From Arcobacteraceae bacterium (lineage in GTDB: Bacteria > Campylobacterota > Campylobacteria > Campylobacterales > Arcobacteraceae), in assembly GCA_021107755.1 (NCBI GenBank), contig JAIOSF010000004.1, positions 62,001-126,000 of the forward strand: a stretch of DNA of 64,000 nt, read 5' to 3'. Shown here piece by piece: positions 1-7,991 of the stretch. Position 1 is the stretch's first letter. Every line of letters starts with the position of its first letter. The notes below the pieces were generated by a model. That model was not told the DNA's origin. It saw only the letters and a list, made by a program, of their open reading frames with translations, and did no database searches. Position numbers and translations under genes: made by a program.

Positions 1-231
1 AGAGTATATTCTATTACACTTTTTTGCTTCAAGAATCTCATAACACTCTTTTACAAGACTTAAGGCTTCTGACATACTTGGAAACTCAACTATAGTTGCC
101 ATTGGTGTTAGTTGATAGTCATATCCACTTTCTCTTACACATTTAACAACTGCAGATACATATTCACTTTTACTCTCTCCAACATCTGTTGGGAACATTG
201 AAAATTCTAATAATATTGAGTTATATTCCAT
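1..231 (-). CDS. MTH1187/YqgV-family thiamine-binding protein (3-prime end outside window)
   Basis: The reading frame starts at an ATG at 231 on the minus strand and is still open at base 1, so 77 residues are visible of a family that usually has about 95 to 100. The start MEYNSILLEFSMFP, followed by a VKCVRESGYDYQLTPMAT stretch, matches the small ferredoxin-fold MTH1187/YkoF-like family. That family is known to bind thiamine or related cofactors, but its physiological role is poorly defined. The gene stands alone here; the next gene downstream cannot be seen. The family call is by recognition of the sequence. Confidence 0.75.
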   Translation of the reverse strand, partial: MEYNSILLEFSMFPTDVGESKSEYVSAVVKCVRESGYDYQLTPMATIVEFPSMSEALSLVKECYEILEAKKCNRIYS

Positions 232-337
232 ATAAAACCTCACTTTTTGAATTGATTTTTGATATACAAAATTGATACAATGATTGTAGCAAAATGATAT
301 TAAAATATCTCATTAAAAATAAAAGAAATTTTTAAAG

Positions 338-604
338 TTAAGGGAAGAGTTTATAAATATCTTTTCTATGTAGAAATCTAATAAGGTCAATTTGATTATC
401 TTGATAAGAAAACCCTAGTCTATAATTACCAATTTTCAATCTATAATATATCTCAAAACCTTTTAGTTTTTTTATATTAGTAATATTTTGGAGGTTTGGG
501 ACTTGTTCAAATTCTTCAATAAGCGATTTTAACTTTGTAGCAACTTTTTTATCATTGAGTTTTTGAATATCTTTTAAAAAACTCTTTTCATAATTTATTG
601 TCAT
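338..604 (-). CDS. RelE/ParE-family toxin
   Basis: This 88-residue basic protein has the RelE/ParE plan: an N-terminal helical hairpin (MTINYEKSFLKDIQKL, then a lysine-rich second helix), a central GFEIYYRLKIGNYRLGFSY strand region and a C-terminal FLHRKDIYKLFP. The R-x-K-x-G-x-Y-R-L core and the terminal HRKDIY are typical of RelE-like ribosome-dependent mRNA interferases. It starts 6 bases after the stop of the upstream small gene, the usual antitoxin-toxin order and spacing. Whether it cleaves mRNA (RelE/YafQ) or poisons gyrase (ParE) cannot be settled, though the conserved basic and tyrosine residues favour RelE. Confidence 0.85.
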   Translation of the reverse strand: MTINYEKSFLKDIQKLNDKKVATKLKSLIEEFEQVPNLQNITNIKKLKGFEIYYRLKIGNYRLGFSYQDNQIDLIRFLHRKDIYKLFP

Positions 605-610
605 AACTAT

Positions 611-814
611 TTAGATGGTATTGAGAACTTTAAAAACATCATCTTTTGATACAAAATCTTTTTTATGTTCATCTTGAATCATTTTTACAAATTTTTTATC
701 TTCTAAATCTTCAACTATCAATTCATAAAGATACTCTTTAATTTTCTCTTTTGAATTAAATTGAGAATAAAGAGATTGCTCTAATTCTTGATTATCAATT
801 TGTAGTGATAACAT
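611..814 (-). CDS. Antitoxin of the RelE/ParE pair
   Basis: This 67-residue acidic protein lies immediately upstream of the toxin and is co-oriented with it. It has a hydrophobic, beta-like start (MLSLQID) followed by charged helices (KEKIKEYLYELIVEDLED) and a C-terminal segment that may wrap the toxin. A good ribosome site (AAGGAAATAGG) precedes the ATG. The fold cannot be assigned with certainty; ribbon-helix-helix is possible. The antitoxin role is inferred mainly from size, order and spacing. A promoter and an AT-rich palindrome lie just upstream, which fits autorepression. Confidence 0.75.
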   Translation of the reverse strand: MLSLQIDNQELEQSLYSQFNSKEKIKEYLYELIVEDLEDKKFVKMIQDEHKKDFVSKDDVFKVLNTI

Positions 815-840
815 CCTATTTCCTTTTTGTTGATGGTGTC

Positions 841-885
841 ATTTTATAACAAAAATTATATATTGTCAATTATAATTTAAAATTG
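841..885 (-). promoter_or_regulatory. Promoter and putative operator of the toxin-antitoxin pair
   Basis: On the minus strand a TTGACA -35 (869-864) is separated by 17 bases from a TAAAAT -10 (846-841). The -35 overlaps an imperfect palindrome at 867-885 with CAATT and AATTG arms and a 9-base spacer. Binding of the antitoxin complex there would block the -35. The promoter is seen directly; the operator role is inferred. Confidence 0.6.
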
Positions 886-899
886 ATTTTTTTACATTA

Positions 900-1496
900 T
901 TATTTTGTTTTAATACTATCCAAAACCCATTTATCTAAATCTTTTACAAAACTATTAACAACTATATTTAAAGCTTTCACTGCACCTAGTGCATTGTTTT
1001 GTTCACATGGTTGCGTATAGGTGAAGTTTTTGTAGAAAGTTTCTTTTCTGTTTTTTAGATAGATATTTATTGAAAACTCTACAAAAGTTTCCTCTTTTTT
1101 AAAAATTTGATGAAAATTTATTATTTCACTTAAAATTTGCCAGTCACTTCTTACATTGATATTTGAGTTATTTACAAAAGCATAATTGTATGTTGAGGAG
1201 AGATATTTCACCATTTGTGTTTGGATCATTTTTGATGGGTTGTCACTCCATTTACTTAATGCATAATTTTCACTAGTATAGTTTTTTGTAGAGTATGATA
1301 TATATTTAGAATTGATACTATGAAGTGCTTTGGGTTCTTTTATCTCAAGTTTAATATTTGTACTGTTGTTATTGATTTGTTTACTATTATCTACATTAAG
1401 AGTATATGTTGAGTATGCTGGTACCTCTTTAGTTAGGTTAATACATCCAGTAAAAGTTACAACAAACACTACTAGGATAAGACTATTTATTTTCAT
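900..1496 (-). CDS. ABC-type transport auxiliary lipoprotein of the Mla-like operon
   Basis: Starting at the ATG at 1496, this 198-residue protein begins with a lipoprotein signal: a lysine, a hydrophobic run, then VTFTGC as the lipobox. The rest matches the PqiC-like auxiliary lipoprotein family found as the last gene of MCE transport operons, with the YSTYTLNVD and LEIKEPKALHS regions typical of its first strands. A longer frame to 1562 exists, but it would put the signal peptide inside the protein. The chosen start overlaps the end of mlaD by 14 bases, which suggests coupled translation. It probably sits on the inner leaflet of the outer membrane and assists lipid transfer. Confidence 0.75.
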   Translation of the reverse strand: MKINSLILVVFVVTFTGCINLTKEVPAYSTYTLNVDNSKQINNNSTNIKLEIKEPKALHSINSKYISYSTKNYTSENYALSKWSDNPSKMIQTQMVKYLSSTYNYAFVNNSNINVRSDWQILSEIINFHQIFKKEETFVEFSINIYLKNRKETFYKNFTYTQPCEQNNALGAVKALNIVVNSFVKDLDKWVLDSIKTK

Positions 1497-2373
1497 TTTG
1501 CATCTCCTGTGGTCCATATTTAATATCTCTTGTTTTGAAAATAATATCACCACCATTTTCATTGATATTATCTAGAGTTTCATCAATTTTTTCAATAGTA
1601 TTGTCAATATTTAAAAAAATATCTTCTAAATTTGAAGTACTATCTAAAGTTACATTTGCTTTTTTTACAAGTTCACCTATATCATCATTTATAAACTCTT
1701 TAATATCTTGAGATAATCCACTCCACTCTTTAGTAAGAGTATCAATATTTGCTAAAGTATTTGGTGCATTTGTATCCAAAATAGTATTAAGCTTATCAAG
1801 GGTTTTATTGAAATTATTTGAATTTTTTTCTAGGTTTGAGAGTAGGCTATCTATGTTTTTTATATTACTGTCTTTTAGAAGTTTATTTATTTGATATAAA
1901 GTGAGATTGATATTTTGTGTTATATCTTGAGCACTTGCTGTTAGGTTGTCAAAAAATGATTGTTCTAATGGGAGTTTCTCAAAGCTATCTTTTACTGGAA
2001 GTAAATCTTTTGCATCAGCAGTTCCCCCACCAATCTCAATATTTTTATTTCCAGTTATACCTTGTGATTGGATAGTTGCAAAGCTATTTTCTTTTATCAT
2101 AGATGGGTTGTCTATTTTTAAAATTATCTCTATTTGTTGTAAGTTTTTTGGATCTATTCTAATCTCTTTTACAATACCAATATTTAATCCCTTGTATTCA
2201 ACAAAGGAATTTTTATTGAGTCCTGCAACAGAAGTTTGCGTATAGAGTCTATATTCATAAGATTGTGCATCTTTAAAATTATATTTTGTTTGCCATAATA
2301 TAAATGCCACTAAAGAGACTAAAAAAACAATTATAAATAGACCAACTAAAGTGTATCTAGCTTTATTTTCCAA
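1483..2373 (-). CDS. mlaD: MlaD-family MCE protein, lipid transport
   Basis: This 296-residue protein has one N-terminal membrane anchor (about residues 8 to 28), an MCE domain (about 38 to 120, with the VEYKGLNIGIVKEIRIDP and TGNKNIEIGGG segments) and a long C-terminal helical region rich in Asn, Asp and Leu heptads. MCE proteins form hexameric rings or needles that carry phospholipids across the periplasm. The gene lies 4 bases after mlaF in one operon with the permease and a lipoprotein. The long coiled tail suggests a needle longer than that of E. coli MlaD (inference). Confidence 0.9.
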   Translation of the reverse strand: MENKARYTLVGLFIIVFLVSLVAFILWQTKYNFKDAQSYEYRLYTQTSVAGLNKNSFVEYKGLNIGIVKEIRIDPKNLQQIEIILKIDNPSMIKENSFATIQSQGITGNKNIEIGGGTADAKDLLPVKDSFEKLPLEQSFFDNLTASAQDITQNINLTLYQINKLLKDSNIKNIDSLLSNLEKNSNNFNKTLDKLNTILDTNAPNTLANIDTLTKEWSGLSQDIKEFINDDIGELVKKANVTLDSTSNLEDIFLNIDNTIEKIDETLDNINENGGDIIFKTRDIKYGPQEMQNENK

Positions 2374-2377
2374 AATA

Positions 2378-3112
2378 TTACCCTTTTCTGTTTTGGTTCA
2401 AAAATTTATTTATTGTACCATTATTTTCTTTTAATGCTTCGTCATAAGTGCCTGTAAATACAAGATTTGCTTCTGAGATAATAGTAAATCTATCTAAAAC
2501 ATTTTCTATAGTATCTAGCTCATGGGTGATAATAACAACAGTTAAACCTAACATATCTCGAAGTTCTAAAATAAGTTCATCAAAAGCTTTTGCACTATAT
2601 GGATCAAGTCCAGAGGTTGGTTCATCAAGAAAAAGTATCTTGGGGTCAAGTGCTAAACTTCTAGCTATTGCAACCCTTTTTTTCATACCACCACTAAGCT
2701 CCTCTGGATACAGTTTTCCAACATCTGCATCAAGTCCTACCATTTTGAGTTTTGTATAGGCTATATCGTTGATAATATCTTGTGGAAGTTTTGTATTTTC
2801 TTTTAACATAATCCCAATATTTTCAATAACATTTAATGAGGAGAATAGTGCTCCAAATTGAAATAAAATACCCCAGTTCCTTTTTATATAGTTTCTGTGT
2901 ATGGGTTTTAATTTTGTAAGTTTATGCCCTAAAATCTCAATAGAACCTTCTTGAATCTCATCTAACATTATCATTTGTCTAAGAAGTGTCGTTTTTCCAC
3001 TACCACTTCCACCTAAAAGTCCAAATATCTCCCCATCATGAATATCTAAGGAGATATTTTTATGTACATATTTCCCATAAAAAGAGGTAGAGATATTTTC
3101 AACTTTAATCAT
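2378..3112 (-). CDS. mlaF: MlaF-type ABC transporter ATP-binding protein
   Basis: This 244-residue ATPase has Walker A GGSGSGKTT, the signature LSGGMKKR, Walker B ILFLDEPTSGLDP and the H-loop THE. The LSGGMKKR form is typical of MlaF rather than of LolD or MacB. It powers the MlaE permease in moving phospholipid between the inner membrane and the MCE protein. One base separates it from mlaE, and it belongs to the four-gene minus-strand operon. The Campylobacter jejuni relative is known as iamA (recalled, not checked). Confidence 0.92.
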   Translation of the reverse strand: MIKVENISTSFYGKYVHKNISLDIHDGEIFGLLGGSGSGKTTLLRQMIMLDEIQEGSIEILGHKLTKLKPIHRNYIKRNWGILFQFGALFSSLNVIENIGIMLKENTKLPQDIINDIAYTKLKMVGLDADVGKLYPEELSGGMKKRVAIARSLALDPKILFLDEPTSGLDPYSAKAFDELILELRDMLGLTVVIITHELDTIENVLDRFTIISEANLVFTGTYDEALKENNGTINKFLNQNRKG

Positions 3113-3113
3113 C

Positions 3114-4214
3114 TTAAAACCCTAATTCTATTGATAAAAGTGAGATTAAAGCATTTACGATAATTAACCAAAATATTGCATCAACAACAGACTTTGTAGT
3201 ATATCTTCCAATATCAGTACCTTTTTGCACTTGTAGCCCTCTATAACATCCAATGATAGCTATGAGTATTCCAAAAAGTGGTGCTTTACAAAGTCCCAGC
3301 ATAATATGTCTAAGCTCCACATATTCATAAATTCTATCGATAAATTGTGTATATGGAATACCAAGGTGGTATTTAACTATCACCATCTCCCCAGCCATCG
3401 CAGCCATATCAGCAAAAAATACAATCAAAGGCATCACGATAACTAAAGCTACAATTCTAGGGATGATTAAAAACCTATCCACATCAAGCCCCATAGTTTT
3501 CATAGCACTTATCTCTTCTGTTATTTTCATAGTTCCTATTTGTGCTGTAAAAGAGGAAGCACTTCTTCCTGCTACTATAACCGCTGCTAAAAAAGGTGCT
3601 ATCTCTCTAAACATAGACATCGTAGACATCTCAACAACTATAATTGAAGCTCCAAATCTTCCTAGCTGGTCAGCACCTTGATATGCTGTAACAAAACCAA
3701 CTAAAAAAAGTGACAATCCTATAATAGGAAGTATATAAATAGCTGCTATATCCATTTGATTTATGGTTGCTTTTATTTTGATTTGAGAAGGGTGTCGTAG
3801 GGTATATAAAAAGATAACTAAGATTCTCCCTATAAAATATAAAAAATGTTTAAAATTGACAAAAGTAGAGTGTGCAGTATCTCCAATATCTTCAAAAAAG
3901 TTTGTAGTTGAAACTGTAGGTAGATTATCTTTATGGGTATAGTTACTTGTGTAAAGTGTTAACATATTTTGATGTTTTTTTGAGATATTTAAAAGTGTTG
4001 GGGTGATATTTTGTTTTTTAAAAAGATTGATATATCTTATGATGACAATCATCCCTGAAGAATCTATTTTTTTAAGGTGTGAAAAATCAAAAGTTATTTG
4101 GTTTGTTTTATTATCTAAGTAGAATTTATCCATATCTTTTATATGGTGTTCTATAGTATCATACTCCCAGTCACCAGATATTTTAAATATATTATTCACT
4201 TTGTTATAACCCAC
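3114..4214 (-). CDS. mlaE: MlaE-type permease with fused N-terminal STAS (MlaB-like) domain
   Basis: Of 366 residues, about 1 to 110 form a STAS-like domain, with the FDFSHLKKIDSSGMIVIIRYI strand-helix characteristic of MlaB or anti-sigma antagonist folds. Residues 125 to 366 form the MlaE permease with about five membrane helices and the conserved coupling segment EISAMKTMGLD. In E. coli MlaB is a separate protein, so the fusion explains why no mlaB gene is seen here. It is the first gene of the minus-strand operon, divergent from mnmG. Confidence 0.92.
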   Translation of the reverse strand: MGYNKVNNIFKISGDWEYDTIEHHIKDMDKFYLDNKTNQITFDFSHLKKIDSSGMIVIIRYINLFKKQNITPTLLNISKKHQNMLTLYTSNYTHKDNLPTVSTTNFFEDIGDTAHSTFVNFKHFLYFIGRILVIFLYTLRHPSQIKIKATINQMDIAAIYILPIIGLSLFLVGFVTAYQGADQLGRFGASIIVVEMSTMSMFREIAPFLAAVIVAGRSASSFTAQIGTMKITEEISAMKTMGLDVDRFLIIPRIVALVIVMPLIVFFADMAAMAGEMVIVKYHLGIPYTQFIDRIYEYVELRHIMLGLCKAPLFGILIAIIGCYRGLQVQKGTDIGRYTTKSVVDAIFWLIIVNALISLLSIELGF

Positions 4215-4262
4215 TTTAGAAATTCAATAAAAAGAATTTAACGAAATTATACTTAGATTTGG

Positions 4263-4268
4263 TATAAT
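4263..4268 (+). promoter_or_regulatory. -10 element of the mnmG promoter
   Basis: A perfect TATAAT lies 26 bases before the mnmG ATG in the 80-base divergent spacer with mlaE. No clear -35 is seen, as is common for sigma-70 promoters in Campylobacterota. A GAGCAAGGG ribosome site follows. Confidence 0.55.
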
Positions 4269-4294
4269 ACCATATAAAAAGAGCAAGGGTATCA

Positions 4295-6214
4295 ATGACA
4301 AAACAAACACAAGAGCAATCATCAACACAATATGATGTTATAGTAGTTGGTGGTGGACATGCAGGTATAGAAGCAAGTTTATCAGCTGCAAGAATGGGTA
4401 AAAAAACTTTACTCGTAACTATGCTAGTAGAGCAAATAGGGGCTGCTAGTTGTAATCCTGCTATTGGTGGACTTGCAAAAGGTCATTTAGTTCGAGAGAT
4501 TGATGCACTTGGTGGAGAGATGGGATTGTGTACTGATGCTACTGGTATACAGTTTAGAATTTTAAATGCCTCAAAAGGAGCTGCTGTTCAAGGAAGTCGA
4601 GCTCAAATTGATATGGATGCATATAGAGAGTATATGAGAAATGCCACTTTAAATACACCAAATTTAGATGTATATCAAGATGAAGTGAGTGCTTTAAAAG
4701 TTGAAGCAAGAGAGGATCACTTAGCTGTATTTGGTATTGAAACAAAACTAGGAGAAACTTTTGAGGCGAAAAAAGTTATCTTAACTACAGGTACTTTTAT
4801 GAAGGGGCTTATCCATATTGGCGTTAATCAATACCCAGCTGGTCGAGCTTGGGAGCTACCATCTACAACACTTTCAGATCAATTAAAAATATTGGGTCTA
4901 AATGTAGGAAGATTAAAAACAGGAACTCCTGCAAGGATAAATGTAAACTCAATAGATTTTTCAGTGATGGAAGCTCATGGTGGAGATGAAGAGCCACACC
5001 CATTTAGTTTTAGAACAAACAAAGAAGAATTTCATCCTACACAACTTCCTTGTTATATTACATATACAAATGTAGAAACTCACGATATTATAAGAACAAA
5101 CTTTGATAGAGCACCACTTTTTACAGGGCAAATTGAGGGAACTGGTCCACGGTATTGTCCAAGTATTGAAGATAAAGTAAATAGATTTAGTGAGAGAGAT
5201 AGACATCAATTATTCTTAGAACCTCAAACTATAAGAGCAGAAGAATACTATATCAATGGTCTAAGTTCAAGTTTACCAATAGATGTACAAAAACAAAAAA
5301 TTCACTCTATAAAAGGGCTAGAAAATGCAAAAGTGGTACGATATGCCTATGCTATAGAGTATGATTATATAGACCCAACAGAGTTACAACATACACTTGA
5401 AACAAAAAAGATAAAAAATCTTTATCTAGCAGGACAAATCAACGCAACAACTGGATATGAAGAAGCAGCAGCACAAGGTTTAATGGCTGGGATAAATGCA
5501 AGTTTAGCTATTGAAAATAAAGAGCCTTTTGTATTAAGAAGAGATGAGAGTTATATTGGAGTTTTAATAGATGACCTTGTAACAAAAGGGACAAATGAAC
5601 CATATAGAATGTTCACAAGTAGAGCTGAATACAGACTTCTTTTAAGAGAAGAGAGTGCCGATATGAGACTTATGGGATATGGACATGATTTTGGACTTAT
5701 AGATGATGATACTTACAATACAATGACTCACAAAAAACAAACTATCAAAGAATCTATAGAGTTTATGGAAAATGAGTGGTTCACATCAAAAAAAGAAAAT
5801 CTAGCACTTCTTGAAGAGTTAGGTGAAGACAAAATTTCAGACCAAATTTTACTTGTAGATTTAGTAGGAAGAAATACTATCACAAAAGAAAAATTTGATA
5901 GATTGGTTCCTAGTCTTGCACATCTTGATGACTATTTAAAAGAGCAAGTGATAGTAGAAGCAAAATATTATAGATATGTAGATAAACAACAAAAACAGAT
6001 AGAAAAGATGAAAAAGATGCTAAATCTAAAAATACCAGAAGATTTCATCTACGATAACTTACCTGGACTTTCATCAGAAGTTATCGAAAAGCTTAAAAAG
6101 TTCAAACCACCAACACTTTTTAACGCTTCACAAATAAGCGGGATTACCCCAAGTGCAGTGGATATTATCCATCTTCATATAGATATGAAAAATAAAAAAG
6201 TTACTGTACAATAA
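4295..6214 (+). CDS. mnmG: tRNA uridine-5-carboxymethylaminomethyl modification enzyme MnmG
   Basis: The protein has 639 residues, close to the usual 620 to 630. It has an N-terminal FAD site with GGGHAG at 19-24, the conserved [17 protein letters not shown] segment, the [10 protein letters not shown] motif and the C-terminal helical domain. With MnmE it installs the cmnm5 group on wobble uridine of tRNAs, using FAD and methylene-tetrahydrofolate. It is the last widely conserved gene before the nos region. The Crp/Fnr gene begins 5 bases after its stop, so read-through is possible. Confidence 0.97.
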   Translation: MTKQTQEQSSTQYDVIVVGGGHAGIEASLSAARMGKKTLLVTMLVEQIGAASCNPAIGGLAKGHLVREIDALGGEMGLCTDATGIQFRILNASKGAAVQGSRAQIDMDAYREYMRNATLNTPNLDVYQDEVSALKVEAREDHLAVFGIETKLGETFEAKKVILTTGTFMKGLIHIGVNQYPAGRAWELPSTTLSDQLKILGLNVGRLKTGTPARINVNSIDFSVMEAHGGDEEPHPFSFRTNKEEFHPTQLPCYITYTNVETHDIIRTNFDRAPLFTGQIEGTGPRYCPSIEDKVNRFSERDRHQLFLEPQTIRAEEYYINGLSSSLPIDVQKQKIHSIKGLENAKVVRYAYAIEYDYIDPTELQHTLETKKIKNLYLAGQINATTGYEEAAAQGLMAGINASLAIENKEPFVLRRDESYIGVLIDDLVTKGTNEPYRMFTSRAEYRLLLREESADMRLMGYGHDFGLIDDDTYNTMTHKKQTIKESIEFMENEWFTSKKENLALLEELGEDKISDQILLVDLVGRNTITKEKFDRLVPSLAHLDDYLKEQVIVEAKYYRYVDKQQKQIEKMKKMLNLKIPEDFIYDNLPGLSSEVIEKLKKFKPPTLFNASQISGITPSAVDIIHLHIDMKNKKVTVQ

Positions 6215-6219
6215 ACAAT

Positions 6220-6891
6220 ATGGATAACACTTTCTCTTTAAAGAATATAATACAAAAATTAGATTTTTTTCATAGATTGAATGAAAAACAAATTAATAGA
6301 TTAAGTGAAATATCCACCATTGAAAGTTATGAGAGAGATTACATCTTATCTTATGAAAAAACTAAAATAAATAAATTGTTTTTTTTAGTTGAAGGTTTAG
6401 CAAAAGCTTATAAAATTGATAAATATGAAAATGAAATTTTTTTATTTCATATTTATCAAAATAATATGATTTCAGAAATATTAGATACTAATAATGATGA
6501 ATTGGAATTTTTTTCAAATATATCTTTTATAAAAGATTCTAAAGTATTAATTGTTGATTATAAAGGCTTCAAACATGAGTTTTTAGAACAAAATATACTT
6601 AATTCTGAGTTTACTAATCAAATTGTTTTACAATCTATAAAATTACAATCGCTTATTAATAGAGAATTTATATATGATGCAGTATCTAAAGTTGCCAAAA
6701 TGATAAGTACTGATTTAGAAATATTTAATGAATTAAAAAGATCAGATATTTCTCTTATGCTACATATTCGACCCTCAACATTATCAAGAGTTTTAAATAA
6801 TTTAAAACGAAGAGAAGTTATAGATATTGATCATGGCAAGGTTTTTATTACAGATCAGTATAATTTAGATTTAATTTATAAAGAAATTTAA
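6220..6891 (+). CDS. Crp/Fnr-family transcription regulator of the nos region (cysteine-free)
   Basis: This 223-residue protein has a cyclic-nucleotide-binding-like beta-barrel (about 20 to 120), a dimer helix and a C-terminal winged helix. Its recognition helix reads RPSTLSRVLNNLKRR, keeping the Ser-Arg pair that reads TTG in Crp/Fnr sites. It contains no cysteine, so it cannot hold an FNR-type Fe-S cluster. It resembles the Nss, DNR or NNR type of nitrogen-oxide regulators in context. Family and domains are seen; N2O or NO sensing is inferred. TTG-N8-CAA sites ahead of nosZ, nosB and a NosL-like operon are the likely targets. Confidence 0.85.
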   Translation: MDNTFSLKNIIQKLDFFHRLNEKQINRLSEISTIESYERDYILSYEKTKINKLFFLVEGLAKAYKIDKYENEIFLFHIYQNNMISEILDTNNDELEFFSNISFIKDSKVLIVDYKGFKHEFLEQNILNSEFTNQIVLQSIKLQSLINREFIYDAVSKVAKMISTDLEIFNELKRSDISLMLHIRPSTLSRVLNNLKRREVIDIDHGKVFITDQYNLDLIYKEI

Positions 6892-6902
6892 GGGGATATA
6901 AT

Positions 6903-7865
6903 ATGAATAAAATAAAAATACTTGGGATAATGATTTTTTTATTATCATTATTATTGGTTGTAATTGTAAATTATATCGATAAACAGAATAAACAAAAAAG
7001 CAATATTTTAACACTAATTAATCAACAAAAAGATTATACGCAAGAGATATCAAAAAATATTTTTTATATTTATAGAAATCCAAATCATCCCACTATTCAA
7101 CTAGATAAAGCAGTGGAAAATTTTACTAATAATCTCAATAAAAAAGATAGAATACTAATGAATATTAAATCTGAAAAAATCAAAAGACAAAGTCAAAAAA
7201 TATTTGAATTTTGGAAGCAATATCATTCAGAAGTTATATTATTTAAAAATCAAATAAAAGTTATTATGCCTTATACAAATATATTATTAGAGGAAACAAT
7301 CACAAGAATATATATAAGTAATATGTCTTTAACAGCTGAATTTGATAGTTTAATTAAATTACATAAAGATTATTTTAATGAGTCATTAAGAGAATACAAA
7401 ATTATTCAATATATTTTATTTATTCTCATAAGTAGTCTTCTTATGTATCTTTTTTTACAAGTAAAACCCCTTCTTTCTTTTATACAAAAATTTATGAGTT
7501 CTGCAAATAATATTATCCAAAAGAATACAATTAGCGAGTTAGAACCAATTAATATAAAAGTTCATAATAAAGATATTCAAAATGTAGCAAACAATTTCAA
7601 TAGTTTGGTACAAAACATTAATAGTTCTATTGAACAAGGATATACTGCAATAGATTATACTTCAAATTCTTTAGAAAATATTGAAAATAATATTGAGGTA
7701 TTTTTAATACTTTTAAATGAAATGAATGATAAAAAAAAGATTGATATTGATATGGCAAAAAAAGAAGATGCCGTTATTCAATCTTTAGAAGAATTAATGA
7801 ATATTGCTTCAAAATTAAAAGATTTACAATCTAAATTAAAGGACTTAATACAACATAAAAAATAA
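6903..7865 (+). CDS. Membrane sensor-like protein with PilJ/NarX-type periplasmic domain
   Basis: The protein has 320 residues. One membrane helix (about 5 to 23) is followed by a helical periplasmic domain (24 to 165) resembling the PilJ-type N-terminal domain found in NarX-like sensors. A second helix (about 167 to 186) leads to a cytoplasmic tail with a HAMP-like stretch and coiled coil. No kinase, GGDEF or chemotaxis signalling hairpin is present. It lies 11 bases after the Crp/Fnr gene and before nosZ. It may sense a nitrogen oxide and pass the signal by protein contact, but this is inference. Confidence 0.6.
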   Translation: MNKIKILGIMIFLLSLLLVVIVNYIDKQNKQKSNILTLINQQKDYTQEISKNIFYIYRNPNHPTIQLDKAVENFTNNLNKKDRILMNIKSEKIKRQSQKIFEFWKQYHSEVILFKNQIKVIMPYTNILLEETITRIYISNMSLTAEFDSLIKLHKDYFNESLREYKIIQYILFILISSLLMYLFLQVKPLLSFIQKFMSSANNIIQKNTISELEPINIKVHNKDIQNVANNFNSLVQNINSSIEQGYTAIDYTSNSLENIENNIEVFLILLNEMNDKKKIDIDMAKKEDAVIQSLEELMNIASKLKDLQSKLKDLIQHKK

Positions 7866-7881
7866 AAACTACTTTTTTTAC

Positions 7882-7929
7882 AATAATTTGCCCTAAGTCA
7901 AATTATTTTCTTATTTTTTCATATATCAT
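7882..7929 (+). promoter_or_regulatory. Crp/Fnr-type site and promoter of nosZ
   Basis: A perfect 9-base inverted repeat (7882-7890 and 7899-7907) contains TTGCCCTAAGTCAA at 7888-7901, a TTG-N8-CAA site centred at 7894.5. A TATCAT -10 at 7924-7929 begins 29.5 bases downstream of the centre, predicting a start near 7936 and a site at -41.5. This is the class II activator position. The nosZ leader then has a GGAGAAAAGGAG ribosome site. The same geometry recurs before nosB and at 19517-19558. Confidence 0.75.
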
Positions 7930-7991
7930 TTTACAATCACTTGAATTTTAATCTTTATTCAAATGAAATATAAGGGAGAAAAGGAGAAAGT

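Noticed and set aside
7941-7962. TTGAAT-N10-ATTCAA inverted repeat in the nosZ leader
   Set aside because: Its spacing (TTG-N16-CAA) does not fit a Crp/Fnr site, and it lies after the predicted start; probably chance in AT-rich DNA.
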